NCBI RefSeq assembly: GCF_032884065.1
Contig: NW_027062698.1
Location: forward strand, 1 to 64,000
DNA length: 64,000 nt
Source: Artemia franciscana
Lineage: Eukaryota; Arthropoda; Branchiopoda; Anostraca; Artemiidae
Direction: 5' to 3'
The notes beneath the pieces are model-generated. The model did no database searches. It saw only the letters and a program-made list of their open reading frames with translations, and was not told the DNA's origin. Position 1 is the first letter of the stretch. Each line of letters begins with the position of its first letter. Position numbers and translations under genes: made by a program. Shown here piece after piece: positions 11,297 through 23,215 of this stretch.

Positions 11297-11999
11297 GTTC
11301 AAGACAAATACTACCCCCTTCTTTACCTGTAAAAACCTAATGCCTACAGCGTCATTGGCGCTTCACTGAAAACGAATTATATTACAAATATTTTCTTTTT
11401 CAATTATTACAGCATTGAAGATTAAAATAAAAATTTCAGTGAAATAACATGTTGAACTGATGATCTTTCAACAATTAATATCATTATATATCAAATATTC
11501 AGTTTAATTTTATTTGTACTTTTCCAAGACTGTTCAAGACACATATAGTTTACAGTGAAGCACCAATGGCGCAGTAGGTCTTATAATTTTACATTGAGAG
11601 AAGGAGGCGATGAATAAACTCTTGTTTGTAGTAATTTTCGTTCGTTTAAAACTTGATGTGTATATTCAATTTAAGATCCACTCGGTTTAAGATTTATTAA
11701 TTCATTTATGTTAGTATCTATTATATGTTTGTTTGCATTGTCTGCTTATTTAATATATGTTCGTCTTGGGCTTCATTTATACTTCAATAAAATATTTGTT
11801 TTCGTTTTAAGCTTTATTTGCATATTCAATTTAAGCATTAATCGCTTTAAAATTTATTTGCTCATTTATATTAGTACTTGTAATGTTTTTTTGCTATGAT
11901 TATTTATTCAATTTCTGTGTGTTTTGGGTTTCATTTGTTTTAATAGTAATTTCTAGTAGTTTTGATATTGAATTTCAACAGGTATTTGTATCTGCTGAT

Positions 12000-13560
12000 C
12001 TTAAGTTTAATATGGCCTTTACTTTTCTTTGAAAAACTTCTCTTCGGTAAGTTTCTTTTTTAAATTAAAAGCACAAAAAAAAACATTTTTTTGAACTTGA
12101 AACGAAACCTTGAACGAAAGGAAATGAAACCTCGGAACTACAACACACACCCATAAGCTTATCAAAAAGATCCGAGAGAAAGTTAAGACAAATTTCCTTT
12201 TCCTAGCAAATATTACAATTATACTCCATATTGACTGAAGAACAAAAGGACAACGAGAATAATTATCAGCCAGTGAATAGCAAAATCAAAGCAGACATTG
12301 AGAAAATACAAACTATTCCTCGGAAGTGCACTAGAAATAAAACCAAAATGAAAAAAAAATAAAAATAAAAGGAGCCATTTTGTGGCAACGAAAGTGAAAA
12401 GCTAACAAAATCAAAATAAAGATGGAACACAATTTTCTGTTTTTTGTCTTTTGTCCATTCACAAGATTTTTCATGCAGACTTCTCCAAGATCATCCATTG
12501 AAATACATGAAAGATTCCAATTATGAAAGATTGAAATACGACTGCCTAAATCCGATAATACGGAAGACAAAACATGATTGCAGCAAAGAGCCTAAGGTCC
12601 GAAAAAACAGGGATAACACAAAATGAACAGTAAATAGTCCAGTTCCTTTATTTTCCAACAGAAAAGTAGGTAGAAAGAGGGAGAGGGTCCAGTTAAATGG
12701 CCTCAAGTAACCACAGAAATATTTGGTCACTTTGCATTCATATAGTTTTCATTTAGAGTGTCTGCGTCTCTGTTTCGAAGACCCTCTTCCCACAGAAACA
12801 AACATCTCCGCGTTAAGCTAATTTACTATAAGGTCAAACGATAAAGCATCCGAATAATACTAATAAAAATTGAAGGAAATTATTCAAACGGAAACATTAA
12901 AAAAAACTAAACATTAAAATGAAGATTGAGAAACAATAAATAGTCAAATACCTAAAAAAGAATGAAAATAAGAACTTACAAGACGGTAAAAAAGAAAAGA
13001 AATGCCCTCCCCCAAAATCAGCAAATAAAATTGCGAACAGCTACCATAAAGGTTAGAGCATCAGTTTTTAATCTCCAAATTTAGAAGTTTTATTTTGATT
13101 CGTGGAGGTTTTTAAAGGTTCTGTTTTGATTCTTTAATAATTTTGCCAGAGTCCAAACTTTAATTTACCTTTTTTTTTTATTCCCGCATTGAAAGTGCCT
13201 TTACACAACTATAGGAAACTAATTCATTACTGGGATTTGGTGAACATTCAGGATCTCGAGAGGGTCTTAGGCCCCAAGAACCTACTTTTAGAACCTATAT
13301 TTTAGAAATTGGGGCCATAAAAGGAAAAAAAGGATACGTTTTGTAGATTTATGACATAAAATGAAACATTTCACAACTGGATATACATTTTGGTAAAAAA
13401 AAGTCACTTTTGACCAAAGTAGAGCTATATATAGGTTACTATAGGCTGCGATACAGCCTATAGTAACCAAAACTTTAAAATCCGCTTTGAAAAAACAGTA
13501 TGGTGAAAAAAAATCTTTATTTAAAAGTGATGCAGGACAGAAAACTATTAAACATGGTAT
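12000..13560. other. Unassigned AT-rich DNA
   Basis: A-rich and T-rich patches, no family-like frame, no long repeat. A short near-inverted repeat around GGTTACTATAGGCTG / CAGCCTATAGTAACC at 13433-13469 forms a small hairpin. Frames of 60-79 codons here look random. Confidence 0.45.
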
Positions 13561-13569
13561 TCTTAACGG

Positions 13570-13950
13570 TGAAAGTTATTTGAACAGTGAAACCTAGTTG
13601 ACTATTTTTTGGAGTTCGACGAACAAACTATTCATACGGACCATACCGTCTGCGAAATCAAGTTTTGTTGAGGCAATTGGGATGTCTTTTTTCCGCCCAG
13701 CGACGATCCCTTTATATTTAAAAAGTGAATTTGTAAATATCTAGTCAAATATGCAGTTCCACAGTACTGGGGGAAACGAGTATGGGACTTCGGTCATGCT
13801 GAACTGCAGACTCGCAAGCTTTTTAAGTATTTTAATTAGATCTAATGGAACGCCGTCCCTCTCCAAGATCTCCCCAAGTTTGGCGTTCATAAAGGAATTA
13901 AACCCATCACTGACGTCTATAAAAGCTACTATGATTGACAGGTAGTATCT
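13570..13950 (-). pseudogene. LINE reverse transcriptase fragment
   Basis: The minus strand from about 13948 reads an RT-like block: IVAFIDVSDGFNSF (motif A region, usually F-D-F-x-x-A-F-D-S), AKLGEILERDGVPLDLIKIL (the LW..L...GVP..II.II block), then after a gap and a frame change, TKLDFADGMV near 13620, which occupies the place of the catalytic FADD box and reads FADG. Upstream and downstream parts are missing. This is an old, short non-LTR retrotransposon scrap; the clade cannot be fixed. Confidence 0.55.
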
Positions 13951-14038
13951 TTTTTTGTCAACTTCAATTATTCGTTGCTACATTAGTGAAAATTTAAGTC
14001 AAACTGCACCCAAATCAAGATTGGGAATCGCCTCGCTG

Positions 14039-14680
<642 letters not shown>

Positions 14681-14683
14681 AAC

Positions 14684-15036
14684 TTCGGTACTTAAGTATT
14701 ATACGAGAAACATTCGAGAAGTGAAGTTTGGTTAACACTAATGAAATAAAACAAAATTATGATGAAAATATAATAGTTTAGAAACAAATTTGGGCTATAT
14801 ATTAGGGGGTGGGGGTAAAGCATAGCATATATTAAATACGTAACCTAAGGAAACCTATTCTAACCTAACCAAACACCGACTAAATACTTAAATAAAATAT
14901 AGCTAAAATGTATTTTCCAACCAAGCCAAAGCTAATTTTCTGGTATAAAGAAGTTGCTTGACCAGTTTTTGTCTCATGTTCGCGTCATGCGCGATGCAAA
15001 TTCTCCAGTATTTCTCGTATAATACACAAGTGCCGA
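14684..15036. mobile_element. D-type MITE with about 27-bp terminal inverted repeats
   Basis: The left end TTCGGTACTTAAGTATTATA (continuing CGAGAAA) at 14684-14710 is inverted at 15011-15036, where the reverse complement reads TTCGGCACTTGTGTATTATA. The element is about 350 bp with no coding frame and contains a short degenerate CCTAA stretch near 14850-14870. The target duplication is not clear. Internal words (ATAGTTTAGAAACAAATTTG) recur near 44950, so it belongs to a dispersed family. Confidence 0.7.
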
Positions 15037-15394
15037 AACATGTATCGTTGGATTAATCAGTCTCAAATCTCAAATCCCCTCCTAGAAGTAGGAAGACGTG
15101 GAGATAGGCACTTGCAAAGCGCCTTTCCAGGCCCTAATTGGACTGTAGATCCATTCTTGAAAGTTACACTCACCTTAAGGAATAATTTCCCGTTGAAAGG
15201 AGGGTCGCTCTTTTTGTCTTTTGCCTTATTACATTATACTAGAATGGAAGGAGACATGTTATTCTGCAGGTGATTCCCCTTGTAAATTAACTACTGTAAT
15301 AATAAAATATTTATACCATTCATTCAACATAGCTCTATCTAACAGATTTTTGTGGTGATTTTAAGTCCAGTTAATTTTTACTCGCTTTTACAAA

Positions 15395-15702
15395 GATTAA
15401 ATAAAAAAAACTAGTTTTTTTTAACTGAAAGTAAGGAGCGACATTAAAACTTAAAACGAACAGAAATTACTCCGTATATGAAATGGGTTGTCCCCTCCGC
15501 AGTCCCTCGCTCCTTACGCTAAAGCTTTTAATTGTTTTAAAAAGTAGAATTGTGGCAAAGAGTCAAACTTTAGCGTAAACAGCGAGGGACTGCGGAGGGG
15601 ACAACCCATTTCATATACGGAGTAATTTCTGTTCGTTTTAAGTTTTAATGTCGCTCCTTACTTTAGTTAAAAAAACTAGTTTTTTTTTATTTAATTTCTG
15701 AA
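15395..15702. repeat. Near-perfect 308-bp palindrome (T terminus, double)
   Basis: Left arm 15395-15527 and right arm 15565-15702 are almost exact inverted copies with a spacer of about 37 bp. Each arm runs from an ACTAGTTTTTTT block through GTAAGGAGCGACATTAAAAC, AAAACGAACAGAAATTACTC, CCGTATATGAAATGGG, to TTACGCTAAAG. This T motif recurs at all T/M elements of the window, and the right arm leads into the M core. Confidence 0.93.
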
Positions 15703-17140
15703 CGTTTTTGAATTAATGCATGTTTGATTTTGGCTCTCCACACATAAATTATTGAAATGAAATTAGTATATTAATTTTTTTTGGCTAAATGGCTTTCTCT
15801 TAGTTTTAATCAGACGATTTTCAGAAATAAGGGGCGGGGAAGGAGACCTAGCTGCCCTCCAATTTTTCGGTTACTTAAAAAGGCTACTAGAACTTTTAAT
15901 TTTCAACGAACGTTTTTATTAGTAAAAAATATACGTAACTTAAGAATTAACTTACGTAACAAACTTTTATATTCTTATATTTTTATTATGTGTACGAGGG
16001 GGTTTGTACCCTCGTTAATACCTCGCTCTTTACACTAAATCGTAAGTTTTGTCCCAATTCTTTAAGAATGACCCCTGAATCAAAAAGGCCGTAGAATAAA
16101 TAGTTGAAATTACTACAAATATTTTAGCATAAAGAGCGAGGTATTTATCTCCTCCTAAATACCTCGCTCTTTATGCTAAAGTATTGTTAGAACCCCTCAT
16201 ATGCGTAATAATCTCTGTTCGTTTTAAATTTCAATGCTATTCCTTACTTTCATTTGAAAAAACGTTTTCATGTTTATTTTTTCATTGTTTTTTTATATAG
16301 TAATGCTAGAAAATCCTGCGCCCTTTTCATTGAATTTTTCTTCCCCCATGACATATTCCTCAAAGGAAAGATCCTCCCACAAAGCCCTCTCCCATCAACC
16401 CCACCCCCAAACCAAAAAATCCCCATGAAAACGTCTGTACACTTCCCAATAACCATTACTATATGTAAACACTGGTCAAAGTTTGTAACTTGCAGCCCCT
16501 CCCCCAGGGATTGTGGGGGAGTAAGTCATTCCCAAAGACATAGTTATTGTGGTTTTCGACTATGCAGAACAAAATGGCTATCTTAAAATTTTAATCTGTT
16601 GACTTTTGGAAAAAATTAGCGTGGGAGGGGGCCTATTTGCCCTCCAATTTTTTTATCACTTAAAAAGGGCACTAGAACTTTTCATTTCCGTAAGAATGAG
16701 CCCTCTTGCGACACTCTAAGACCACCTGGTCGATACTATAACCCCTGGGGAAAAGAAAAAACAACAACAAACAAACAAATAAACACGCACCCGTGATTTG
16801 TCTTCTGGCAAAAAATATGAAATTCCACATTTTTTTAGATAGGAGCTTGAAATTTTTGCTATAGAGTTCTCTGATATGCCGAATGCGATAGTGTGATTTT
16901 CGTTAAGATTCTATGACTTTTAGGGGATGTTTCCCCCTTTTTTCCAAAATAGGGCAAATTTTCTCAGGCTCGTAACTTTTGATGACAAAGACTAAATTAA
17001 TTGAAACTTATATATTTAGAATCAGCGTGAAAATTCGATTCTTTTGATCTTTTAGCATCAAAATTCCGTTTTTTAGAGTTCCATTTACTATTGAGCCGGG
17101 TCGCCCCTTACTACAGTTCTTTACCACGAACTGTTTGAGA
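15703..17140 (+). mobile_element. T/M element, copy 1a
   Basis: After the palindrome come a diverged partial M segment (15703-16030), a second T-like terminus (about 16010-16265, with the AAAGAGCGAGGTATT block in inverted pairs), and a full M core (about 16290-17140). The core contains GACATATTCCTC..., GAACAAAATGGCTATCTTAA at about 16567, GGGAGGGGGCCTA, AAAGGGCACTAGAACTTTTC, a GAGCCCTCTTGCGA block, and ends ACCACGAACTGTTTGA at about 17125-17140. No transposase frame is seen. Confidence 0.8.
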
Positions 17141-17470
17141 AGAAAATAATTCGGTATTTCGGGGCTTCTGACATTATTACTCCTTTGCGGAAGTTAGGCT
17201 CAAAATTGAAAAAGGATTATATTTTTTCTCTGGGCCCCTTCCACCTCTTAGTTCGTTTATTTTCCCGTTAGTTTTCACCTGTTTTCGCTTTATAGTTGTG
17301 TTATCTCTTAGCAGTTCTTTCGTTAGTTGAGTTATGGTTGTGGTATATATGTTTTATCGCTCGTATAGTTGTGTTATTTTCAAATTATACTCCATAATAG
17401 AGAGGCTCCGAACACCCAGCATTGTATATTAAGCTCTGAATTTGACGTTTTTTTCTAATGTGACCAGACT
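17141..17470. other. Spacer between two M cores
   Basis: About 330 bp with no M homology. Words such as TTATACTCC recur in the 3' regions of LINE L-B copies, so part may be a LINE 3' scrap; this is weak. Confidence 0.3.
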
Positions 17471-17472
17471 CG

Positions 17473-18296
17473 TCCTGCGCCCTTTTCATTGAATTTTTTC
17501 CCCCATGGCATATTTCTCCAAGGAAAGATCCTCCCACATAGCCCCCTCCCTCAACCCTACCCCAAAAACCAAAAAAAAATCCCCCTGAAAACGTCTGTAC
17601 ACTTCCCAATAACCATTATTATATGTAAACACTGGTTGAAGTTTGTAACTTGCAACCCCTCCCCCAGGGACTGTGGGGGAGTAAGTCATACCCAAATGCA
17701 TAGTTTTTATGATTTTCGACTATGCTGAACAAAATGGCTATCTCAAAATTTTGATCCGTTGACTTTGGGAAAAATATGAGCGTGGGAGGGGGCCTAGATG
17801 CCCTCCAATTTTTTCGGTCACTTAAAAAGGGCACTAGAACTTTTCATTTCCGTTAGAATGCGCCCTTGCGACATTCTAGGACCACTTGGTCGATACGATG
17901 ACCCCTGGAAAAAAAAAAAAAAAAAAAAACAAATAAACACGCACCCGTGATGTGTCTTCTGGCAAAAAATGCAAAATTCCACATTTTTGTAGATAGGAGC
18001 TTAAAACTTCTACAGTGGGGTTCTCTGATACGCTGAATCTGATGGTGTCATTTTCGTTAAGATCCTACAACTTTTAGGGGGTGTTTCCCCCTATTTTCCT
18101 AAATAAGGCAAATTTTCTCAGGCTCGTAACTTTTGACGGCTAAGACTAAACTTGATGAAACTTATATATTTAAAATCAGCATTAAAATGCGATTCTTTTG
18201 ATGTAGCTGTTGATATCAAAATTCAATTTTTTAGAGTTTTGGTTACTATTGAGCCGGATCGCTCCTTACTACAGTTCATTACCACGAACTGTTTGA
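17473..18296 (+). mobile_element. T/M element core, copy 1b
   Basis: A direct repeat of 16300-17140 over about 820 bp, beginning CCTGCGCCCTTTTCATTGAA and ending ACCACGAACTGTTTGA at about 18281-18296. The two cores are similar throughout, including a poly-A stretch after ACCCCTGG. This copy lacks a T terminus at its left. Confidence 0.85.
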
Positions 18297-18728
18297 TATC
18301 TGAAATTTAACTTTTTTTTTCTTTAGTTAGATTGGGTTAAAGAGAAAAAAGATAGGGCTTAAAGTCCTGTTCAAATCAACAGAACTGTGTTCAAAGCCTT
18401 AGAAAAGCATACTCGAACAAGAACTAAGGATCTTTAGACAAGTTAAGACCGAGGTATTATCTATCCTCCATAAGGAATTAAACTGAATTCAAATTTGATA
18501 AAACTGAAAACCCCAGTATTAAACTTAGATTAAATTGAAAACCGCGGTATTGTTGCTGTATTTCCAGTCTTGAGAAGGAATCATTACACAATTCCTTAAA
18601 ACTTTCTAAAACACTTACTTATATTGTTCCTTAAGGCGTATTAATAGATTTTACCCCCAGCCCCCCCCTAATGGTCAAATATGTACCCCTAATAGTCTTT
18701 CAAATTGATTTAACGGTAAACAAGCAAT
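18297..18728. other. Unassigned DNA
   Basis: No recognisable gene. A short direct repeat around AATTTGATAAAACTGAAAAC / TTAGATTAAATTGAAAACC lies near 18495-18545. Confidence 0.4.
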
Positions 18729-18729
18729 A

Positions 18730-19083
18730 GGTAGCCTACTTGTGTATTACATGGTACACCCTCGAAAATCTAGATTTACGGATCAGACAATAACCGGTTT
18801 ATACCTGTCAGTATTCGAAGAAAATTAACTTAGGCTCAGTTGAAATCTACATTGTAGGAATATTTTTATCAAATATTTAATATAGAGGTGGTATTTTGGT
18901 TGGGTTAGGTATGTAATATAATTCGTTTTGTACGCTCCTCCCCCTACCATAATTTTTTTGCAGTAGTTTTCATAATTTTTTGCTAAAGCATTGTGTTTTT
19001 GTCATATTTTGGTATATTTCTATATGATTAGGACCTAATTTCACTTGTCGATTGTGTACTATACAATACACAAGTACCAAGCA
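18730..19083. mobile_element. D-type MITE, second copy
   Basis: Left CTACTTGTGTATTACATGGT at about 18737 and right ATACAATACACAAGTACC at about 19061-19078 are inverted, matching the ACTTGTGTATTATA end of the 14684-15036 element. The interior has TGGTTGGGTTAGG and TTGTCATATTTTGGTAT-type words shared with the same family. About 350 bp, non-coding. Confidence 0.6.
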
Positions 19084-19794
19084 ATATAAGAGCAAATTCA
19101 ACGCATGGAAATTTCATTGCATATATAGAATATGAGGTACGCACTGGACCATTAGGAGGGGGCAGTTTATTGGTGCGCCTTACGCATAATAATACAGCCA
19201 GGAGATATTGAGTTAGCTAGGCCTTTTCTAGTTAGATCGATACTTCTATAATCAGCTCAACAATATCAACGTAGGCATACATACCAACAACAATGCTCGG
19301 TACTATCAAACAGTTTTAAGACTACTATTGGAGTAAAATAGTAACACTAATGAAAGTCCTTGACAGAGATTCGGCAACGGAATTTGATCAACATCAACAC
19401 ACTCCTAATGATCTCATCAAGAGCGCTTTGTTCGCACAACCAACGGCAAATCTCATAATACACTATTGTAGTAAGGCGTCTTTCAGTTTCAGTGTCACTA
19501 AAGTACAAATGCCCGAAAAAGAAAATATACTGAAATTAAACTACTTACCTGAAAAAACAGAGAAGGATCTGAATTTAAACAACAATAAAGATTACAATGT
19601 CTTTCCATCACATAAACAATAAAGATAATCACACAATGAGGAAATTCTATATACCGTGAGTTGTAGACGAACACTAATCAAACATTTCACTTCTTCAGCA
19701 AAAGAAAAAAGCAAAATAAAGATTCAGGTTTGGCATCCCAAATTGTCACGGTTTCTTCGTTATTCTTTAGCTTATCCCATGATTAAATAGATAA
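19084..19794. other. Unassigned DNA with one unsupported frame
   Basis: An open frame at 19350-19622 (90 codons, K/N-rich C-terminus) has no resemblance I recognise. On the minus strand TTTTTTCAGGTAAGTAG at about 19545-19560 looks like adjoining acceptor and donor sites, so a small unrecognised exon cannot be excluded. Confidence 0.3.
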
Positions 19795-21358
19795 AAAACA
19801 TGCTTTTTCTACTAAAATTAAGGAGCAGCACTAAAACTTCAAACAAACAGAAAGATTCCATACATGAGGGTGCTGTCCCCTCCTCAATACTCCGTTCTCC
19901 ATGCTAAAATTTTCAAGAACTTTCAGAAAAAGCTCTGATTGTAATCACGCGACCCTTTTGTTTCAGGAATCGTTCTTAAAGATTTAAGAAAAAAAGTCAA
20001 ACTTTAGGGTAAAGAGAGGGGTATTCAGAAGGGGACTGCCCACCTCATATATAGAGCAATTTCCGTTCGTGTTGATGCTGGTCCTTACCTTCAGTAGAAA
20101 TTTTTTTTTTCATTTAATTTAATTTTTTATCGTTCTTCAAATAATCCCAGGAAATATGCCATCCTCCGTACGAATTCCCCTAGAAAATTTTTGCTTACAA
20201 TTCCATTCGAAAAATAATCCTCAACATGCTTTCATTTGAAATAGACTCGTTCTATTTAATTTTGATCCTTTTTAAGGTCATGGGAGAATCCCATCTGTGT
20301 GGAAAATATTTCCTGGAAATCCCCCCCCAATGGAAAGTTTTTCCCGCAGAAAATTTCCCATGGAGAATTTCTCCTTGTGATAATTCTTCAATGGAAAATT
20401 TCTCCTTTAGAAAATCCCCCCACGTAAAAATCATCCAGAGATTTCCAACTCCTCTGAAAACTTTCCCCGGACAGCTCCCCAAAAGCATCTCCACGTGTAA
20501 CATGGGGTTGCCAAATAAAATGAAATAACAAAGACAAATAAAATGAATTTTACATACAAATTCTGTCGAATTCCCCCTCCTCCCCCGTGTAAAATTCAAC
20601 CAAAAAGTTCACCCGAAAACTTAAATCTCAATGAAAAATTCTTCCCGTAAAAAATCCCCCCCCTGAAAAATACCGGTATACTTCGCTATAACAAATACTA
20701 TATGCAAACAAAGGGCAAATTTCATAACTTGAGGCCCTTCCTCCGGAGGTTGTGGGGAATCGTGTCATCTCCAAAGACATAGTTAATGCACACTTGAACT
20801 ATACTGAAAAAATGATAATCTCAAAATTTTGATCAGACGACTTTTGGGACAAAAAGGGGGTGGGAGTGGAGCTAGTTACCCTCCGTTGTTTTGGTGACTT
20901 AAAAAGGCAACAAGAGCTTATAATTTCCGTTCGAATGAGCCCTCTCGTGATGTTCTAGGACCATTGGATCGATACAATCATCCCCGAGAAAAAAAAAAAA
21001 AAAAACAAACACGCATCCGTGATCTCCGGTAAAAAAAAAAAATCATAATTCCAAAATTTTGCAGGTGGGAGCTTGGAGCCTCCACAGTAGGGTTCTCTGA
21101 TACGCTGGGATCTGATCTTGGGATTTTCATGGATTTCTTTCACTTTTAGGGAGTATTTTCCCCTTTTTTCTAAAATTTGACAAATTTTCTCAGGCTTATA
21201 GGTAAGACTAAACTTAATAAATTTTATATATTTGGGATCAGCGTAATTAGCCGATTCTTTTGATATACCTATTGTTATCAAAATTCCATTTTTTAGGGTT
21301 TTGGTTACTATTGAACCGCGTCGCTCCTTTCTTAGTTGGTTACCACGAACTGTTTGAT
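19795..21358 (+). mobile_element. T/M element, copy 2
   Basis: Palindromic T terminus (about 19800-20115; left AAGGAGCAGCACTAAAACTT, inverted partner near 20050-20090), then a spacer rich in GGAAAATTT(C/T)CCC words (20280-20640), then the M core (about 20690-21358) with GATAATCTCAAAATTTTGAT, GGGACAAAAAGGGGGTGGGA, the GAGCCCTCTCG block and the end ACCACGAACTGTTTGA. Open frames inside are not conserved between copies. Confidence 0.82.
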
Positions 21359-21606
21359 TTTTCGGTTTCAGCATTTTAATTTTGCCACCATTCCGAAATG
21401 TAAATTTATAAATCATAGACTTTCTAATATGTCTTCTTTTAGTTAAGGCGAAATAACAATACAGTGAGATACTTGTAGACAAATAGCAGGAATATTTATA
21501 TCACAACGGTTACGAATATTTTAGAGAATAGTTCCAATTATGGAGAATAGTTCCAAAAATTGAGGAACATCAGTCAAGCTCAATTTTCGGATTAATGTTG
21601 TTTTTA

Positions 21607-21611
<5 letters not shown>

Positions 21612-21700
<89 letters not shown>
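21612..21700. repeat. (AT)n microsatellite
   Basis: About 90 bp of AT dinucleotide with a short GTATGTAT interruption at 21667-21674. Confidence 0.95.
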
Positions 21701-21702
<2 letters not shown>

Positions 21703-21862
21703 CTATTTTTTGATTATTCCATTAGCTTATTTATTATTTCATTAGCCTATTTACATTTTGAAATGTAAATTTTACTATTTACTATTTACATTTTACATTT
21801 ACAAATGAAGAAATTGGCATGAATTAAAAGGCTCAAAAATGACTCATTCTAGTTAAGAATTA

Positions 21863-22112
21863 AATAAAAACAACGATTTTTTAACTGAAAGTAAGGAGCG
21901 ACATCAAAACTTGAAACGAACAGAAATTACTCCGTGTTCAAAGGGGCTGTTGCCTCCTCAACACCCCGCTCTTTACGCTAAAGTTTGACTATTTCTCTCA
22001 ATTCTACTTTTAAAACAGTAAAAAACATTAGCGTAAAGAGCAGGGCGTTGAGGAGGGAACAGCCCCTTTCATACACGGAGTAATTTCTGTTCTGTTCATA
22101 TGAATGAATGAA
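21863..22112. repeat. Solo palindromic T terminus
   Basis: Left arm about 21863-21985 and right arm about 22025-22112 are inverted: GAACAGAAATTACTCCGTG on the left pairs with CACGGAGTAATTTCTGTTC on the right, and the GCTCTTTACGCTAAAG block faces TTAGCGTAAAGAGC. No M core follows; the right side runs directly into a LINE tail. This looks like a solo terminus. Confidence 0.85.
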
Positions 22113-22355
22113 TGAAACCTAATACGAACAGAAAATATTGTCCAGTCTAAGATTGTCCTTGTCGACCAACCATTTAGGGCCAAAAGAAAAGCTGGTGGAT
22201 ATCGTAAAGAAAGATTTGAGGAAAATAGGAACTTCTTAGGAGGATGTAAGGAGGGAAGTTTTAAATAGATTGGGATGGAGGAGGAGCCTACGTAACTGCA
22301 TTGACCTCAAGCGGCTTGGTGCTGCAGTGAGTTTGTTAGGAGTAGTAATAGTAAA
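22113..22355 (+). pseudogene. LINE C-terminal tail fragment (L-C)
   Basis: Plus-strand frames give RKDLRKIGTS, then REVLNRLGWRRSLRNC and LKRLGAAVSLLG, the tail seen after the reverse transcriptase of RTE/CR1-like LINEs (GRP..RW.D.V..DL...G.SW....). It matches the fragment at 52147-52400 closely in order (RKDLREIGASWE..., RLGLKRSVHSC, LRGLGAAV). No reverse transcriptase is attached, so this is a 5'-truncated copy. A stop and frame changes are present. Confidence 0.65.
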
Positions 22356-22419
22356 ACGAAGAGAAACTACTATGAATGAATAAATGAAACCAAAAAGGAA
22401 CATAAACTAAAATAATCAC

Positions 22420-23215
22420 ATGAGTAGTACCCTATGCAACACCCCTACGGGAGCCCTATCCCGGTGTACTATCGGAGTTGCTAGCCCCTTGTTTCCACCT
22501 ATACTCCGACAACACACATAGGGAGTATACTAGAGCCAAATGAAGTAATCAGCCCCTCGTGAGATAAGAACGTTCCTGGAAACATTGCATGCCAAAGAAT
22601 ATTGTCGCAGCACTGTCACAGCCCCATGTCGTAAATGTCGTATCTATGTATCCGATGAAAAATACATTTGTTCGCCAAGTTTATTGTTCTGACGAAGCAA
22701 CACAGTGGTTGCGAGAGCAGAGTACTTATCTGGCGAGAATTATAAAGAAAGAAAACTAGTCCGAGTTTGTCATTACATAAAAGTGAGCTTGAACCATCAA
22801 GATGTTTAATAAAAGGAATTTTGATGTGGATTGTAATATAGAAGAGATTCGTAATCAATGTATTTTTTTCGTATTCTTAGTGGGCGGAGACTGTTTTCAT
22901 AGTTTTGGTTTATCAAAACACATTTACAATCCTTTTAGTTACCGAATTGTATGTATATCATCTTTAGTTTTAAAGACACCGCTCACTACCAACCATTCTT
23001 GAACTTTCGAATTCAATTTATGGAATGTTTTTGAACCTAGACCCTTCAAGGGACGGCAAAGAGCAATATCAAAACGGGGGGGTTTACAAGCTTAGCCCTT
23101 GGGGTGAACCTTATTTATATGATTCTGAACATTCTGATTTTTTTTAACATAATTTTTTTTAATCTAAGAAATTTTTTTGAACTTAGATTTTTTTTACCAT
23201 AATGCCTCGTTGTTT
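22420..23215 (+). repeat. F1 left terminal arm, unique part
   Basis: The non-satellite end of F1. An open frame at 22802-23002 starts in it, but the inverted copy on the right does not keep the frame, so I do not call it a gene. The outermost shared bases are about TGAGTAGTA(C/T)CCT at 22421. Confidence 0.8.

Larger units (their letters stand above)
10390..11990. mobile_element. Foldback-type element F2
   Basis: The left arm (about 10390-10815) and right arm (about 11560-11990) are inverted copies over about 400 bp. Each arm holds two tandem subrepeats of about 157 bp beginning ATGAAACCCAAAACGAACGG (10441) or ATGAAACCCAAAATGAATAG (10599), followed by a unit edge with GCCTCCTTCTCTCA (left, about 10768). 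Between the arms are two direct repeats of about 220 bp (about 10800-10974 plus 11297-11340, and 11345-11570). A SINE interrupts the first core repeat. No transposase frame is present. Long inverted arms made of subrepeats are the known hallmark of Foldback/Galileo-type DNA elements; assigning F2 to that class is inference. Confidence 0.75.

Noticed and set aside
20955-21482. A 175-codon minus frame
   Set aside because: It lies across the M core of T/M copy 2 and is not open in the other copies.
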